A DNA stretch of 64,000 nucleotides from NCBI RefSeq assembly GCF_016746095.1, contig NZ_JAERTY010000009.1, positions 248,001 to 312,000 of the forward strand. Reading direction: 5' to 3'. The position numbers and the translations under genes were made by a program. Numbering within the stretch: position 1 is the first letter of the stretch; each line of letters opens with the position of its first letter. Origin of the DNA: Sphingobacterium faecale. Its GTDB lineage: Bacteria; Bacteroidota; Bacteroidia; Sphingobacteriales; Sphingobacteriaceae. Under the pieces are notes generated by a model. The model saw nothing but the letters and a program-made list of their open reading frames with translations. It was not told where the DNA came from and did no database searches. Positions 9,482 to 17,539 of the stretch are shown here, piece after piece.

Positions 9482-10651
9482 ATGACAAAAACATGCTTCA
9501 ACCTTGCCTTAACCGTGCTACTGCTGCTAATAGCGGGATCAACCGGATTTGCCCAGCGAAAAACAAATCTTTCGCTTTCCTTCAATGGACAGTATGCTCA
9601 AAATGATTTTAAAATCATCATCAACGACGGCATAAACGGGTTTGACGTGGATAGTATCGTGAACAATAAAGTTCTTGTAAACAGAGAGATCTTTGCTCCT
9701 TATGCACATATTTCAATCACCTACAAAGGCGGTCAATCTTATGACTACTTGATCGGTACGGCACCTGCACAGATAAACATGAATATAAAAAGAGATATTG
9801 ACGGGATGGAGAGGTTAGATTGCAGCGCGGTAAATGCCGACAGAATAATGGATCCTACTACGAGTCCAATGTATGCGGGCCTTTTACAGGTAAGAAAAGA
9901 ACATGGAGAACCCATATCATCCTTTTGGCAAGAGCATGGGAATACTTTTATGAGATCGGATTCGCTGAAGCATAAATACGTAGATATAATCAAACCTTTT
10001 AATAGTATTACGATCAATTATCTGAAAGACTATCCTGACGACTATTTCTCTTTTTGGTTTTTTAAGACTCAGGTACTGGACGCTAGTAATATTATTGCAA
10101 AAGCAGCACCGGACTATGTGGAATATCTGATTTCTTTTATGTTGGAAACCTTTCCACAACAATACACCACATCGGAGAACGTTACATATAGTATAGAATC
10201 GCTACGAGCGTCAAAAGAAGCCCCAATACAAGTTGGAGAGTTTGCTCCAGGCTTTGAGATGGTAGACTATAACGGCAATATCATCAGCTTGAAGAACCTA
10301 CGCGGAAAATTGGTGCTTCTGGATTTTTGGGCTTCTTGGTGCGGTCCCTGTATCGCTCAGATACCAGACATCAAAAAGTTAACAACGCGATTCCACATAG
10401 ATGATCTGGAAGTGATAGGAATCAGCCTGGATAGAGATCAGAACGATTTTAGAAATGCTACTATACAACACGAAATGACATGGAGACATATACTTGACCA
10501 TCGAAAAAAACTAAGCAACCTATACCGCATATCGGTCGTACCAACACTATTGCTGATCGATAGAGAGGGGAAAATAATATTCAAAAATGACAAGGGTTAT
10601 GGTATAAATAAATTACAGAAAATAATCACGGCAAACCTATCTAAAAATTAA
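9482..10651 (+). CDS. TlpA-type thioredoxin-fold protein, exported
   Basis: The start at 9482 gives 389 residues with a signal peptide (MTKTCFNLALTVLLLLIAGS, cleavage likely after FAQ). An earlier ATG at 9449 would add 11 polar residues. Residues 25-235 form an unrecognised domain of the type usually placed before TlpA modules in Bacteroidota. The thioredoxin domain covers about 245-385 and has DFWASWCGPCIAQIP with Cys287 and Cys290 as the redox pair, plus ISVVPTLLLIDREGKI with the cis-proline. It would reduce or exchange disulfides in exported proteins. It is divergent from the sigma/FecR/SusCD operon and has no obvious partner gene downstream. Confidence 0.9.
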   Translation: MTKTCFNLALTVLLLLIAGSTGFAQRKTNLSLSFNGQYAQNDFKIIINDGINGFDVDSIVNNKVLVNREIFAPYAHISITYKGGQSYDYLIGTAPAQINMNIKRDIDGMERLDCSAVNADRIMDPTTSPMYAGLLQVRKEHGEPISSFWQEHGNTFMRSDSLKHKYVDIIKPFNSITINYLKDYPDDYFSFWFFKTQVLDASNIIAKAAPDYVEYLISFMLETFPQQYTTSENVTYSIESLRASKEAPIQVGEFAPGFEMVDYNGNIISLKNLRGKLVLLDFWASWCGPCIAQIPDIKKLTTRFHIDDLEVIGISLDRDQNDFRNATIQHEMTWRHILDHRKKLSNLYRISVVPTLLLIDREGKIIFKNDKGYGINKLQKIITANLSKN

Positions 10652-10938
10652 ATAAGGCACTTGAAAGAAAACGGCAGGAATAACAACCAATGATCCGACT
10701 AGCTCATGTGATCCTATTCTCTTTATCTTATTTGATGATTACTTTGGCAACAAAGAGGCTGGTGGATATGAAACGAAATATACCACCCTAGCTTGGAAAA
10801 AGTATATATATGTTTTAAACTTTCTATAAAAAACATCTATTCGACCATTCTATTCTGGGATATTATCAACAGGTATACAGCTTTTTTAGAACAACTTTAT
10901 GAAATCGATTCTGTAGCGGAAAAGAATGGTGAAAAGAA
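10652..10938. other. Gap between convergent genes, nothing recognised
   Basis: About 290 bases between the TlpA-type gene and the converging ricin-like lipoprotein gene. No strong hairpin followed by a T run, no tRNA and no frame with convincing composition was found. A 72-codon frame starting at 10793 overlaps the end of the opposite gene and lacks a plausible signal or motif. Confidence 0.5.
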
Positions 10939-11520
10939 CTATCTCGCAGGCACCAATTCCCATTGGTCGAATTTGTTGTTTTGCAATACCGCGGTCTGTG
11001 TCCCGTTGTAACTGTTGTCGCCGTCCCATATAAGAACTTTTCCACCATAGGTGCTCGAAGCTAAATGGAATTTGTTATTTGTTCCAGCAGCAGGCTTTAA
11101 GGTAAAATTTTCGGCTCCTTCGCTATTCACACTCAACCAAACCGAATTGGAAAAATAGATATACCAATTGGGCGTATCATACATCTTAAGCTGAACGGTA
11201 CCGTTTTTTGCTTGGATAACTTCCCATTTCTGCAGATTGCTGCCATCAAAATCATTCAACCTAAGCTTAGTAAATTTTTCTTTTTTAGGATTGGTCAATG
11301 CTTTTTGACTGCCTACATTGATGATATAAAATGTACCTGCATTGATCTTTGTGGTGTTGGTAACGCCGCTACCTGCTGTTTTTCTTGCTGTTCCTGAAGA
11401 TGATGGAGGGATGAGCACGCCCGAATTATCTACGGTGCGTGCCGCTTGCTGGATGCTAGAACAAGATGTAAGGCTTACTGCTATTATTGCGAATAAGGAT
11501 TGTTTGATTAATTTATTCAT
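10939..11520 (-). CDS. Ricin-type beta-trefoil lipoprotein
   Basis: A 193-residue lipoprotein with lipobox VSLTSC (Cys20) and a Ser/Gly/Thr-rich linker to about residue 60. The remaining 130 residues look like a ricin-B/beta-trefoil (RICIN) domain: TFYIINVGSQKALTN, FDGSNLQKWEVIQ, VQLKMYDTPNWYI, KFHLASSTYGGKVLIWDGD and NNKFDQWELVPAR. The recurring Q-x-W pattern (NLQKWEV, KFDQWEL) is the hallmark of the fold. Such domains usually bind sugars, but the binding residues cannot be judged here. It is probably exposed on the outer membrane. It follows the next lipoprotein gene by 21 bases on the same strand, so the two are likely co-transcribed. Confidence 0.8.
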   Translation of the reverse strand: MNKLIKQSLFAIIAVSLTSCSSIQQAARTVDNSGVLIPPSSSGTARKTAGSGVTNTTKINAGTFYIINVGSQKALTNPKKEKFTKLRLNDFDGSNLQKWEVIQAKNGTVQLKMYDTPNWYIYFSNSVWLSVNSEGAENFTLKPAAGTNNKFHLASSTYGGKVLIWDGDNSYNGTQTAVLQNNKFDQWELVPAR

Positions 11521-11541
11521 ATCAGGGTTATTTATTATTTT

Positions 11542-12318
11542 TTAATTATCCAGAGCACAAATAGTAATATCTCCAATTTGTATTTGTTTATTCTGATCGT
11601 AGACATAAACTAATAAAAGATTTTTGTCCAGATGACTTCCTTTCCAGCCATTTCCTTTGGGGATAACGACAAATAAGTTTAAGTACTTTGCTGTTCCGCC
11701 ATCATATCCGGCCCATAATGTACTCTTATATCGTTCATAATTCCATGTTAATTCGCCATCAGCGGGAGCAGAATCTTGTTTGTATCGCCATTTGAGATTA
11801 GAAAAACGATAATACCCGTTTCCGCTTACTGCTTTGTATGTCTGGTGGACAAATACGTCGTTAGTCAGTTTTACAAGCTGCATGTATTTGGTCTGTATTT
11901 TTTTATTGTTTTCATTGAAATAATGACCTCCTTTCAGCTCGATTTGATTGTTTTTATCCCTTGTCAGTTCTACATACCCAAAATTTGTTTTGAGCGTCGT
12001 AATACCTGTCTCTGCATTATAAGTAATAGCGGATTCTGCAACAGATTGAGTAGATGCAGTGTATGATCTCATGAAAAATCTTTCGGTGTTGTTTATATTG
12101 CGTTCTAGAACATATACCCTAAAATAGATTTGGTTGCCCAATTCAGGGATATATTCTGGTTTTACACTAATTTCTTCTACAATTTGATAGGTTAGCAGCT
12201 CGTCGACTGTGATTTCTTTGGCTACTTTAGGTGCCGCATTGTCATTATCTTTACTACAAGACGTAAAAACGAGCATTATTGCAAATAATGCGAATGTTAT
12301 TTTTGTGATAGTTTTCAT
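11542..12318 (-). CDS. Lipoprotein of unknown function
   Basis: A 258-residue lipoprotein with signal peptide MKTITKITFALFAIMLVFTS and lipobox Cys21, followed by the acidic SKDNDNAAP linker often seen on surface-exposed Bacteroidota lipoproteins. The mature part is rich in beta strands with aromatic residues (YIPELGNQIYFRVYVLERN, GYYRFSNLKWRYKQD, TWNYERYKSTLWAGYDG). I do not recognise the family. It is the gene before the ricin-like lipoprotein and follows a very small lipopeptide gene on the same strand, so the three may form one unit. Function is open. Confidence 0.75.
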   Translation of the reverse strand: MKTITKITFALFAIMLVFTSCSKDNDNAAPKVAKEITVDELLTYQIVEEISVKPEYIPELGNQIYFRVYVLERNINNTERFFMRSYTASTQSVAESAITYNAETGITTLKTNFGYVELTRDKNNQIELKGGHYFNENNKKIQTKYMQLVKLTNDVFVHQTYKAVSGNGYYRFSNLKWRYKQDSAPADGELTWNYERYKSTLWAGYDGGTAKYLNLFVVIPKGNGWKGSHLDKNLLLVYVYDQNKQIQIGDITICALDN

Positions 12319-12406
12319 AGGTGTATAATCTGTTTTTTATCTGTCATCCGCCAGCTGCCGGACTATGGGTGTTTGTGCTTCGCTAAACATGAGTATTTCA
12401 TATGCT

Positions 12407-12505
12407 CTAATTAGACACGCCTGGCTGATTGTTATCATCCGAGCAACTCATGATGAAAAAGAATATTCCCGGAAAGAGCAGCATATAAAGTGCTTTTTTT
12501 GTCAT
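12407..12505 (-). CDS. Very small lipopeptide (32 residues)
   Basis: A minus-strand frame from ATG at 12505-12503 to a TAG at 12409-12407 encodes 32 residues. It has a complete lipoprotein signal: Met-Thr-Lys-Lys, a hydrophobic core (YMLLFPGIFFFIM) and a lipobox ending in Ser-Cys, followed by SDDNNQPGVSN. The mature lipopeptide would be only about 12 residues long. The SDDNN type linker is what surface lipoproteins carry after the cysteine. It is either a true small lipopeptide or the remnant of a longer lipoprotein whose body was lost; no continuation was seen in the other frames downstream. It lies 88 bases before the 258-residue lipoprotein on the same strand. Confidence 0.55.
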   Translation of the reverse strand: MTKKALYMLLFPGIFFFIMSCSDDNNQPGVSN

Positions 12506-12556
12506 AATTAGTTTGCTTTTAGTTTAAAAACAATAACAAAGTAAGATAAAGGCCTA

Positions 12557-12598
12557 GAAAAAAAATAGCATAAAATCGTAAAAATCGACCTTATGCTA
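12557..12598 (-). terminator. Intrinsic terminator of the AraC-type gene
   Basis: On the minus strand a stem TAGCATAA/TTATGCTA (12598-12591 with 12573-12566) is followed directly by a run of T residues (12565 downwards). It lies 35 bases after the stop of the AraC-type regulator and separates it from the small lipopeptide gene. Confidence 0.75.
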
Positions 12599-12632
12599 TA
12601 GATATCATGTTAATTTTTATCGGTTTAATCGG

Positions 12633-13535
12633 TCAGCTCCTTACCTCAATGTAGTGCAAAATCTGATATAAAGAAGCATCTCTGTATTTTTTCATCTGCT
12701 CTTCATCTACGCCAAAACCTTCCTCTATTGCTTTTTGCAAGGGGTCGAACAAAGCTTCCCATTGTCTTCTATCCTTGGGAACTGCCCCGGTAAATTGCTT
12801 AAACTCACGTATAAAGTGGTTTTGATCGAAATAATCAAATTGGTGGACAATATCGCTCCAGCCGGCATTTGGGTTTTCTCCCAGAAAGTTCTGAACGGCT
12901 GTAAATCGGGCTACACGTCCAAATAGTTTGGGGTTAACACCTATTATTGCTGTAAAATAATTCGTAAGCCCAGAATGTGACATACCTATATTTTTACAAA
13001 GTTCTTTTATCTGTACCTTTCCAAGGTTTTCTGTGATTTGCCTACAGGCTTTAATAATCCTTTCATCGGTGGTTTTTGTTCTTTTTTGGAGTTCGCCAAT
13101 CAAGAATTTCTCCAAAACCCTAACACAGTACCCATCATCGTGCAAATGACTTTCCAATTCGGGTAGGAGTTTTTTTAGGTCAGGAAACAGAACGGTAGCA
13201 TCCGAAGTAATGTTATGTAATTGCGATTGCTCTATCCCGAAAATGGAATAAGCTCCCCAGGGAAGAAAATCTACATTGATAATACGGATATCTTCCTTGG
13301 GTGTATATAGGACCGATTTGGAATACTGTCCTGCAAAAGTAATTCTGTAATCTACAATAGCTCCGGTAAAATGGTCTCTTACGGAAGGATTAGTATTCAA
13401 GAATAATGTTAATGAAGTTGCATTATCCGGCAGAAATTTAGTCTTAGAAAGCTCTTCTACGGACAGTTCCGCAAAAGCAAACATCAATATATGATCTTTT
13501 AGTAAAGGATCTGTCTCATAAAATTTTACTTGCAT
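12633..13535 (-). CDS. AraC-family transcriptional regulator
   Basis: A 300-residue regulator. The N-terminal 150 residues (MQVKFYETDPLLKDHILMFA, then VDYRITFAGQYSKSVLYTP and FLPWGAYSIFGI) resemble the sensor domain of Bacteroidota AraC regulators of the DUF6597 type. The C-terminal HTH_18/AraC domain spans about 170-270: VQIKELCKNIGMSHSGLTNY for the first helix-turn-helix and WSDIVHQFDYFDQNHFIREF with KQFTGAVPKDRRQ for the second, which is the conserved signature region. A short helical tail (EEGFGVDEEQMKKYRDASLY) follows. It has its own terminator. Its target and effector are unknown; the adjacent small lipoprotein genes and the divergent large lipoprotein gene are candidates. Confidence 0.9.
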   Translation of the reverse strand: MQVKFYETDPLLKDHILMFAFAELSVEELSKTKFLPDNATSLTLFLNTNPSVRDHFTGAIVDYRITFAGQYSKSVLYTPKEDIRIINVDFLPWGAYSIFGIEQSQLHNITSDATVLFPDLKKLLPELESHLHDDGYCVRVLEKFLIGELQKRTKTTDERIIKACRQITENLGKVQIKELCKNIGMSHSGLTNYFTAIIGVNPKLFGRVARFTAVQNFLGENPNAGWSDIVHQFDYFDQNHFIREFKQFTGAVPKDRRQWEALFDPLQKAIEEGFGVDEEQMKKYRDASLYQILHYIEVRS

Positions 13536-13748
13536 AAGCTTGTTTGATTACCAATAGCTAAAATACAAAAAATGTCAATGCAGGAGCGTCGACTTTCCTT
13601 AAATTGCTTTTTGGTTTTAAACAGGGAACAAACCAAAAACAGGCCACCCCCAGAAAAAAATAAAAGAGAAGAGTTGCTCTAGATGATAAAGGGAACAAGA
13701 ACAAATGAATCAAAACGAAATACATGTTTTAGCTCCGCTGAAAGTCAC

Positions 13749-13770
13749 AAATACCCACACCTGGGTATTT
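13749..13770. promoter_or_regulatory. Inverted repeat, operator candidate
   Basis: Nine-base arms AAATACCCA and TGGGTATTT with a four-base centre CACC form a perfect inverted repeat. It lies 21 bases before a TANNTTTG-like box in the divergent region next to an AraC-type gene. It could be a protein binding site or an RNA hairpin. Confidence 0.45.
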
Positions 13771-13790
13771 ATTAATAGTAAAATCTAGAT

Positions 13791-13798
13791 TAAATTTG
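13791..13798 (+). promoter_or_regulatory. Candidate -7 box before the large lipoprotein gene
   Basis: TAAATTTG matches the Bacteroidota -7 consensus TANNTTTG exactly. No TTTG is found at the expected -33 position, so the promoter may need an activator. The lipoprotein start is about 160 bases downstream. Confidence 0.35.
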
Positions 13799-13958
13799 TT
13801 GTTCAATTTATCATTAGTATAAAAGAGAGTGGTAAAATTACTTCTTAATTTGAATGCACGTATCACTATTGTACCCGCTTATCCGTGGCCGCTCACAACC
13901 TAGATACAATTATTTGGAAAAGGGCTATAGTGAACAAGTAAATATAAACTTTAGCACC

Positions 13959-16154
13959 ATGATGAAATCCTATTTTAAAATTTTAATTGGCTTTTTGTTC
14001 TTTTCGCTTCTTTTGAGCTCCTGTAAAAAGGGAGGAACAGCAGATGAGCCAGAAGAGTCTATCGGGTCTAACACCAATAAGGAAGTTACGCTAAGCAAAT
14101 CCACAGGACTCCCTGGAGAAGCCATTGAGCTTAAATTCAACTTCAAGCTTGAACAAGAACGCTACAGGGCAAAGTTCGGTCCCGAATCAATTGACATACT
14201 ACGCTTAACAGATAGCACAGGGATACTTTATATACCCGCAATTGCATCCAGCGACTATTTCATCGACCTTCAGCAACTTGGAAAAAACATACAGGCGCCC
14301 TTTAAAATCTTACCGTATTCATTTAACACCGGTGAAAACGCTATCAAAGACGAAATATGGAACATAGTAGCGGGCTTATTTAACGACCAATCGATGTTTG
14401 GTAACATGCGACAAAAGTTTGAAGATGATCTAAAAAAAATGAGCAAAGAAGATCGCAACATTTACTTACATTTATACCGTAACTTAATTAAACAAACTTT
14501 AAAAGATCGAGAACTTGAAAAATTTTCCAACTTTGAAGTCAATGATCTCGCAAAACTCGCAATTCGTGAAAATTTAAATCTCCAATTTTTAACACCTGCA
14601 AATAGTTTAACGCGTCTAGCTGTGTCTAATCCGAAATTAAGTCCCGACTATGAAGCGCTGTTTATGAAGCCCGCCATAGAGTTTTCTAATATAATGAAAG
14701 GCATTGCTGTTTGGGTATTGGGACACCTTATTGTTACCGAAGCAACAACATATGCTAGCCGAATCTGGGGACCGATAGCACTTATTGGCGGAACCACGAT
14801 TTCTATTGGGGGAGCTTTATTTATATGTGGTTTAGTCGACAACGCCATGGCAGCTGTAAATTTACTTTACAACTATATCGCGATAGTTTTTACCGAAGAT
14901 CTTCTGGATACTAAAATGCAAAACAGTGATAGCATGTTTAAATCAAGCTCCGATATCCAAGAACAAAAAATGGATTTTAAAATCGGGCAAGGGCTCGAAC
15001 AGAATATTGCATTTAACTTTTACAGCTTTTCGATTAAGATGAAAGACAAAACACGCAGTAGCCTTATAAATTCCTTGGTATCAGCATATGAACGTGTCTT
15101 ACCCTCCTATAAAAAATTCTATGCTATGGGAAATGCAATTACTTCTTTTTTCCAAATAGAAAATACGCTAGCAAAACCAGAGTCTTTAATTCCACAATCC
15201 TCAAATAAAGCGGCACGTGGTGTGCGTGCGTCCCAAATCCGAATTGAAAACATTTCTAATTCTGCTATACAAATGAGCCATACAGACGGAGAACAAGGAA
15301 TCATCTTTCAAGCAACGGGTATTGGTACAACAGGTAAGGTTGAGTTTACATTTGATTTAGTTTTCGAACAATCTCAAATTGGTATGCTTGCAAAGCAGCG
15401 TGTTCGAGCGACATATGACGATCAAATGAATCCCGAAACACTTCAGATAGTCAGGGGAAATTTGCAATTCGGAAAGCCGGGGGTCACATTAGATTCTGAA
15501 ATTGCAGTAAAGTTAACAGATGCGTTGGGCAATCCTGCAATTGGGAATAAAGTAGTATGGAAAGTTAAAGATGGTAGCGGAAAGCTTCAAAGTGCGGAAT
15601 CGACGACAGATATATCAGGGGTTGCAGTTAATAAATGGACATTAGGCTCGACTAACCAACAACGTGTAGAAGCCTCTTTTCGAAAAGCGGATGACACTTA
15701 TATGGAGACTACTTTTAATGCATTATGGGACTTAAATGGTACTTGGGAAGCATCTTCAATTTATTTTAGTGAAGATCATAAAAACTGGAAAGGAGATTGG
15801 CTTAAACAAGAATTTAATCGGCAAAAAATCGATTACTTCACCATGATCGTCGAAGATAACAATAGCTATATCTTCCAGGACGCAATGACCTTTCGTGATC
15901 AAGATAATAACATGAAAAAGTACGTGCAAAGCACACCTCGTTCAACTATTTATTTTGATACTTGGGAACAAGATATCTTAGTCAACTTCCAAGCTATGGG
16001 CGGTCCTGGGCCAGCAATCTTGAAATATCTTACTCCGACACGCATACAGATAAACTTTGCTGCACTCAAGGGCTTTAATACACGTTGGCATTCTAGTAAA
16101 TCAACAATAATCCCATATTGGTGGAACGAACAGATTATTCTGGAAAAAAAGTAA
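13959..16154 (+). CDS. Large lipoprotein with internal hydrophobic region and Ig-like (Big_1) domain
   Basis: Starting at 13959 the product is 731 residues with a lipoprotein signal (GFLFFSLLLSSC, Cys22) and a KKGGTADEPEES linker. The region from about 45 to 240 is helical and charged. Around 245-315 is a block of hydrophobic, glycine-rich segments (IMKGIAVWVLGHLIV, GPIALIGGTTISIGGALFIC, VNLLYNYIAIVF) that look like two or three membrane-inserting helices, odd in a secreted lipoprotein. Near 500-590 is a bacterial Ig-like domain of the Big_1/invasin type (LTDALGNPAIGNKVVWKVKD, TTDISGVAVNKWTLGST). The last 140 residues form an unknown beta-rich domain ending in NEQIILEKK. The architecture suggests a surface adhesin or a pore/toxin-like protein; neither is shown. 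It appears monocistronic and ends in a strong terminator. Confidence 0.7.
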   Translation: MMKSYFKILIGFLFFSLLLSSCKKGGTADEPEESIGSNTNKEVTLSKSTGLPGEAIELKFNFKLEQERYRAKFGPESIDILRLTDSTGILYIPAIASSDYFIDLQQLGKNIQAPFKILPYSFNTGENAIKDEIWNIVAGLFNDQSMFGNMRQKFEDDLKKMSKEDRNIYLHLYRNLIKQTLKDRELEKFSNFEVNDLAKLAIRENLNLQFLTPANSLTRLAVSNPKLSPDYEALFMKPAIEFSNIMKGIAVWVLGHLIVTEATTYASRIWGPIALIGGTTISIGGALFICGLVDNAMAAVNLLYNYIAIVFTEDLLDTKMQNSDSMFKSSSDIQEQKMDFKIGQGLEQNIAFNFYSFSIKMKDKTRSSLINSLVSAYERVLPSYKKFYAMGNAITSFFQIENTLAKPESLIPQSSNKAARGVRASQIRIENISNSAIQMSHTDGEQGIIFQATGIGTTGKVEFTFDLVFEQSQIGMLAKQRVRATYDDQMNPETLQIVRGNLQFGKPGVTLDSEIAVKLTDALGNPAIGNKVVWKVKDGSGKLQSAESTTDISGVAVNKWTLGSTNQQRVEASFRKADDTYMETTFNALWDLNGTWEASSIYFSEDHKNWKGDWLKQEFNRQKIDYFTMIVEDNNSYIFQDAMTFRDQDNNMKKYVQSTPRSTIYFDTWEQDILVNFQAMGGPGPAILKYLTPTRIQINFAALKGFNTRWHSSKSTIIPYWWNEQIILEKK

Positions 16155-16290
16155 AGTAACATCTAAGAAAACACGACCTCGACAAATCAACAACAAATTG
16201 AATATCAAAAAAAATACACCTCTATAGTGACAATACTTACTGCTACTACAAATAAGCGCCTCCGTAGAAGGAGAAAAATAGTATTCATTA

Positions 16291-16324
16291 AAAAACCCTG
16301 AACAGCTACTGAACAGGGTTTTTC
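16291..16324 (+). terminator. Intrinsic terminator after the large lipoprotein gene
   Basis: Arms AAAAACCCTG (16291-16300) and CAGGGTTTTT (16314-16323) pair over ten bases, with three further pairs (CAG/CTG) inside the loop. The stem ends in a T run on the plus strand. Confidence 0.9.
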
Positions 16325-16455
16325 TAATTTAAAATTTACGCTAAGCTTATACCACTGAGCTAATGATAGTGCAACAATGACATCGATCTGTATAATATGC
16401 TCCTTTATTGATTAACCAACCTATAGCAAAGCCGAGAGCCTGCATTAATCATTAA

Positions 16456-16479
16456 AGCCATAGTAGACTACTTATGGCT
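16456..16479. terminator. Hairpin after the TonB-C-like gene (weak terminator)
   Basis: Arms AGCCATA (16456-16462) and TATGGCT (16473-16479) enclose a second stem GTAG/CTAC, giving an almost complete palindrome. It lies about 120 bases past the stop of the minus-strand gene at 16601. The T run after it on the minus strand is poor, so its role as a terminator is uncertain. Confidence 0.35.
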
Positions 16480-16600
16480 ATCATAAAAAGCCTTATACCA
16501 CGCCCAGAGCTACCGGCCAAAAATGGAGTGACTGTGTACCACAAAGTCCTTTGATCAACAAATAGTAATTAAAAAAGATGATGAATTTATTATAGATCCG

Positions 16601-17539
16601 TTATAAAAAATCTCCCTCACTGGCTATTAGACGCTTTATATCAATCAAATAAACCTTTTTTTGACCTCCATCATCTGTTGGCGCAGCATATTTATATACG
16701 AAACGATACTTTGCTGCGCAGTTCAGCGGCCTTCCTCCAGATATTGCAGCCTGCCAATAGCAAGACAATAGCTTTAATTTCTCGATAATTAAACGCTCTT
16801 CATTGCTTTTAACACCAAAATCTTCAAACATTCCGAATCTACTGTCTCTGTCAATTATAAAACTGATATCGACACTATCCTTGGACCAATTGCCTGTATC
16901 TATAATATCACTCCCGTTTTTTAAGAGACGGTTTAATTCGAATTTTAAGAAATTAATTCCCCCTTTATATTGCGGGTCTATTTCTGTAGCGTAGAATAGA
17001 TCGTGAGGGCGCTCTATGCCTGTTATTCTGGAGTATAATGTAAAGCAACGATTACTGTATACTCTATTATGGACAGATGCTTCAAATGAAGGTCGTGTAA
17101 CAATGATTTTCTCTAAATTGTTATTCAAATAGAACTCGACAAGATAAGTTCTTGTTAAAATGCTATCCGAGTATATCGCTGGCTTAAATCTTCCTACAAT
17201 TTGGTTGAGCTGATCAAATATTATATTTTCAAACAGCGTACTTTCGTTTGCTTTAAGTGTTGTTCCAAAAAGACTAATGGAAGGCTGTCCGCCCCCATTA
17301 AAATCTACCTCAAAAAATATCTTTGCCAAAGGGAGTCCCTCCAGCTTTCGACAGATATTCTGTTGGGAAAAGAGGCTGGTTAAATCGTCCTTAAATTCCT
17401 TGAGACCACGGTTTGGATAGCCATTTCCTTCTACCTTATAACGCATCTCTTTCCTTAAATCCTCTGTGTATCTAAATGTCTCTTGAGCATTGGAGAAGAA
17501 GCAAAGAAAAACAAGCAGTATCAGTATTCTAAATTTCAT
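16601..17539 (-). CDS. Exported protein with degenerate TonB C-terminal-like domain
   Basis: The start at 17539 gives 312 residues with a signal peptide (MKFRILILLVFLCFFSNAQ). The C-terminal 110 residues follow the pattern of the TonB C-terminal domain: PQYKGGINFLKFELNRLL (the usual P-x-F-x-G-G start), then VDISFIIDRDSRFGMFEDFG, and a final LSCYWQAAISGGRPLNCAAK that fits the WxPA..G.P.....PV.F ending in degenerate form. The first half may hold a second, weaker copy (EGLPLAKIFFEVDFNGG, KIIVTRP). There is no N-terminal proline-rich spanner, so it is not a working TonB; TonB-C like secreted proteins are common in Bacteroidota and their role is mostly unknown. Confidence 0.7.
   Translation of the reverse strand: MKFRILILLVFLCFFSNAQETFRYTEDLRKEMRYKVEGNGYPNRGLKEFKDDLTSLFSQQNICRKLEGLPLAKIFFEVDFNGGGQPSISLFGTTLKANESTLFENIIFDQLNQIVGRFKPAIYSDSILTRTYLVEFYLNNNLEKIIVTRPSFEASVHNRVYSNRCFTLYSRITGIERPHDLFYATEIDPQYKGGINFLKFELNRLLKNGSDIIDTGNWSKDSVDISFIIDRDSRFGMFEDFGVKSNEERLIIEKLKLLSCYWQAAISGGRPLNCAAKYRFVYKYAAPTDDGGQKKVYLIDIKRLIASEGDFL

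Larger units (their letters stand above)
13536..13958. other. Divergent control region, AraC gene and large lipoprotein gene
   Basis: A gene-free stretch of about 420 bases between divergent genes. It contains a perfect inverted repeat (13749-13770) and a TAAATTTG -7 like box (13791-13798) facing right. A frame open from 13854 exists ahead of the downstream lipoprotein, but its 35 extra residues precede the real signal peptide and are not accepted as coding. Confidence 0.55.
16155..16600. other. Gene-free stretch with terminator, tRNA-like scrap and hairpin
   Basis: About 445 bases between convergent genes. It holds the terminator at 16291-16324, a short tRNA D-arm-like sequence at 16350-16363 (minus strand) and a hairpin at 16456-16479. 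Composition is A+T rich and no convincing frame was found. Confidence 0.6.

Noticed and set aside
10793..11011. Plus-strand frame of 72 codons after the TlpA-type gene
   Set aside because: Overlaps the opposite lipoprotein gene and has no support.
13854..13958. N-terminal extension of the large lipoprotein
   Set aside because: 35 residues before a clean lipoprotein signal are not plausible; the start at 13959 is preferred.
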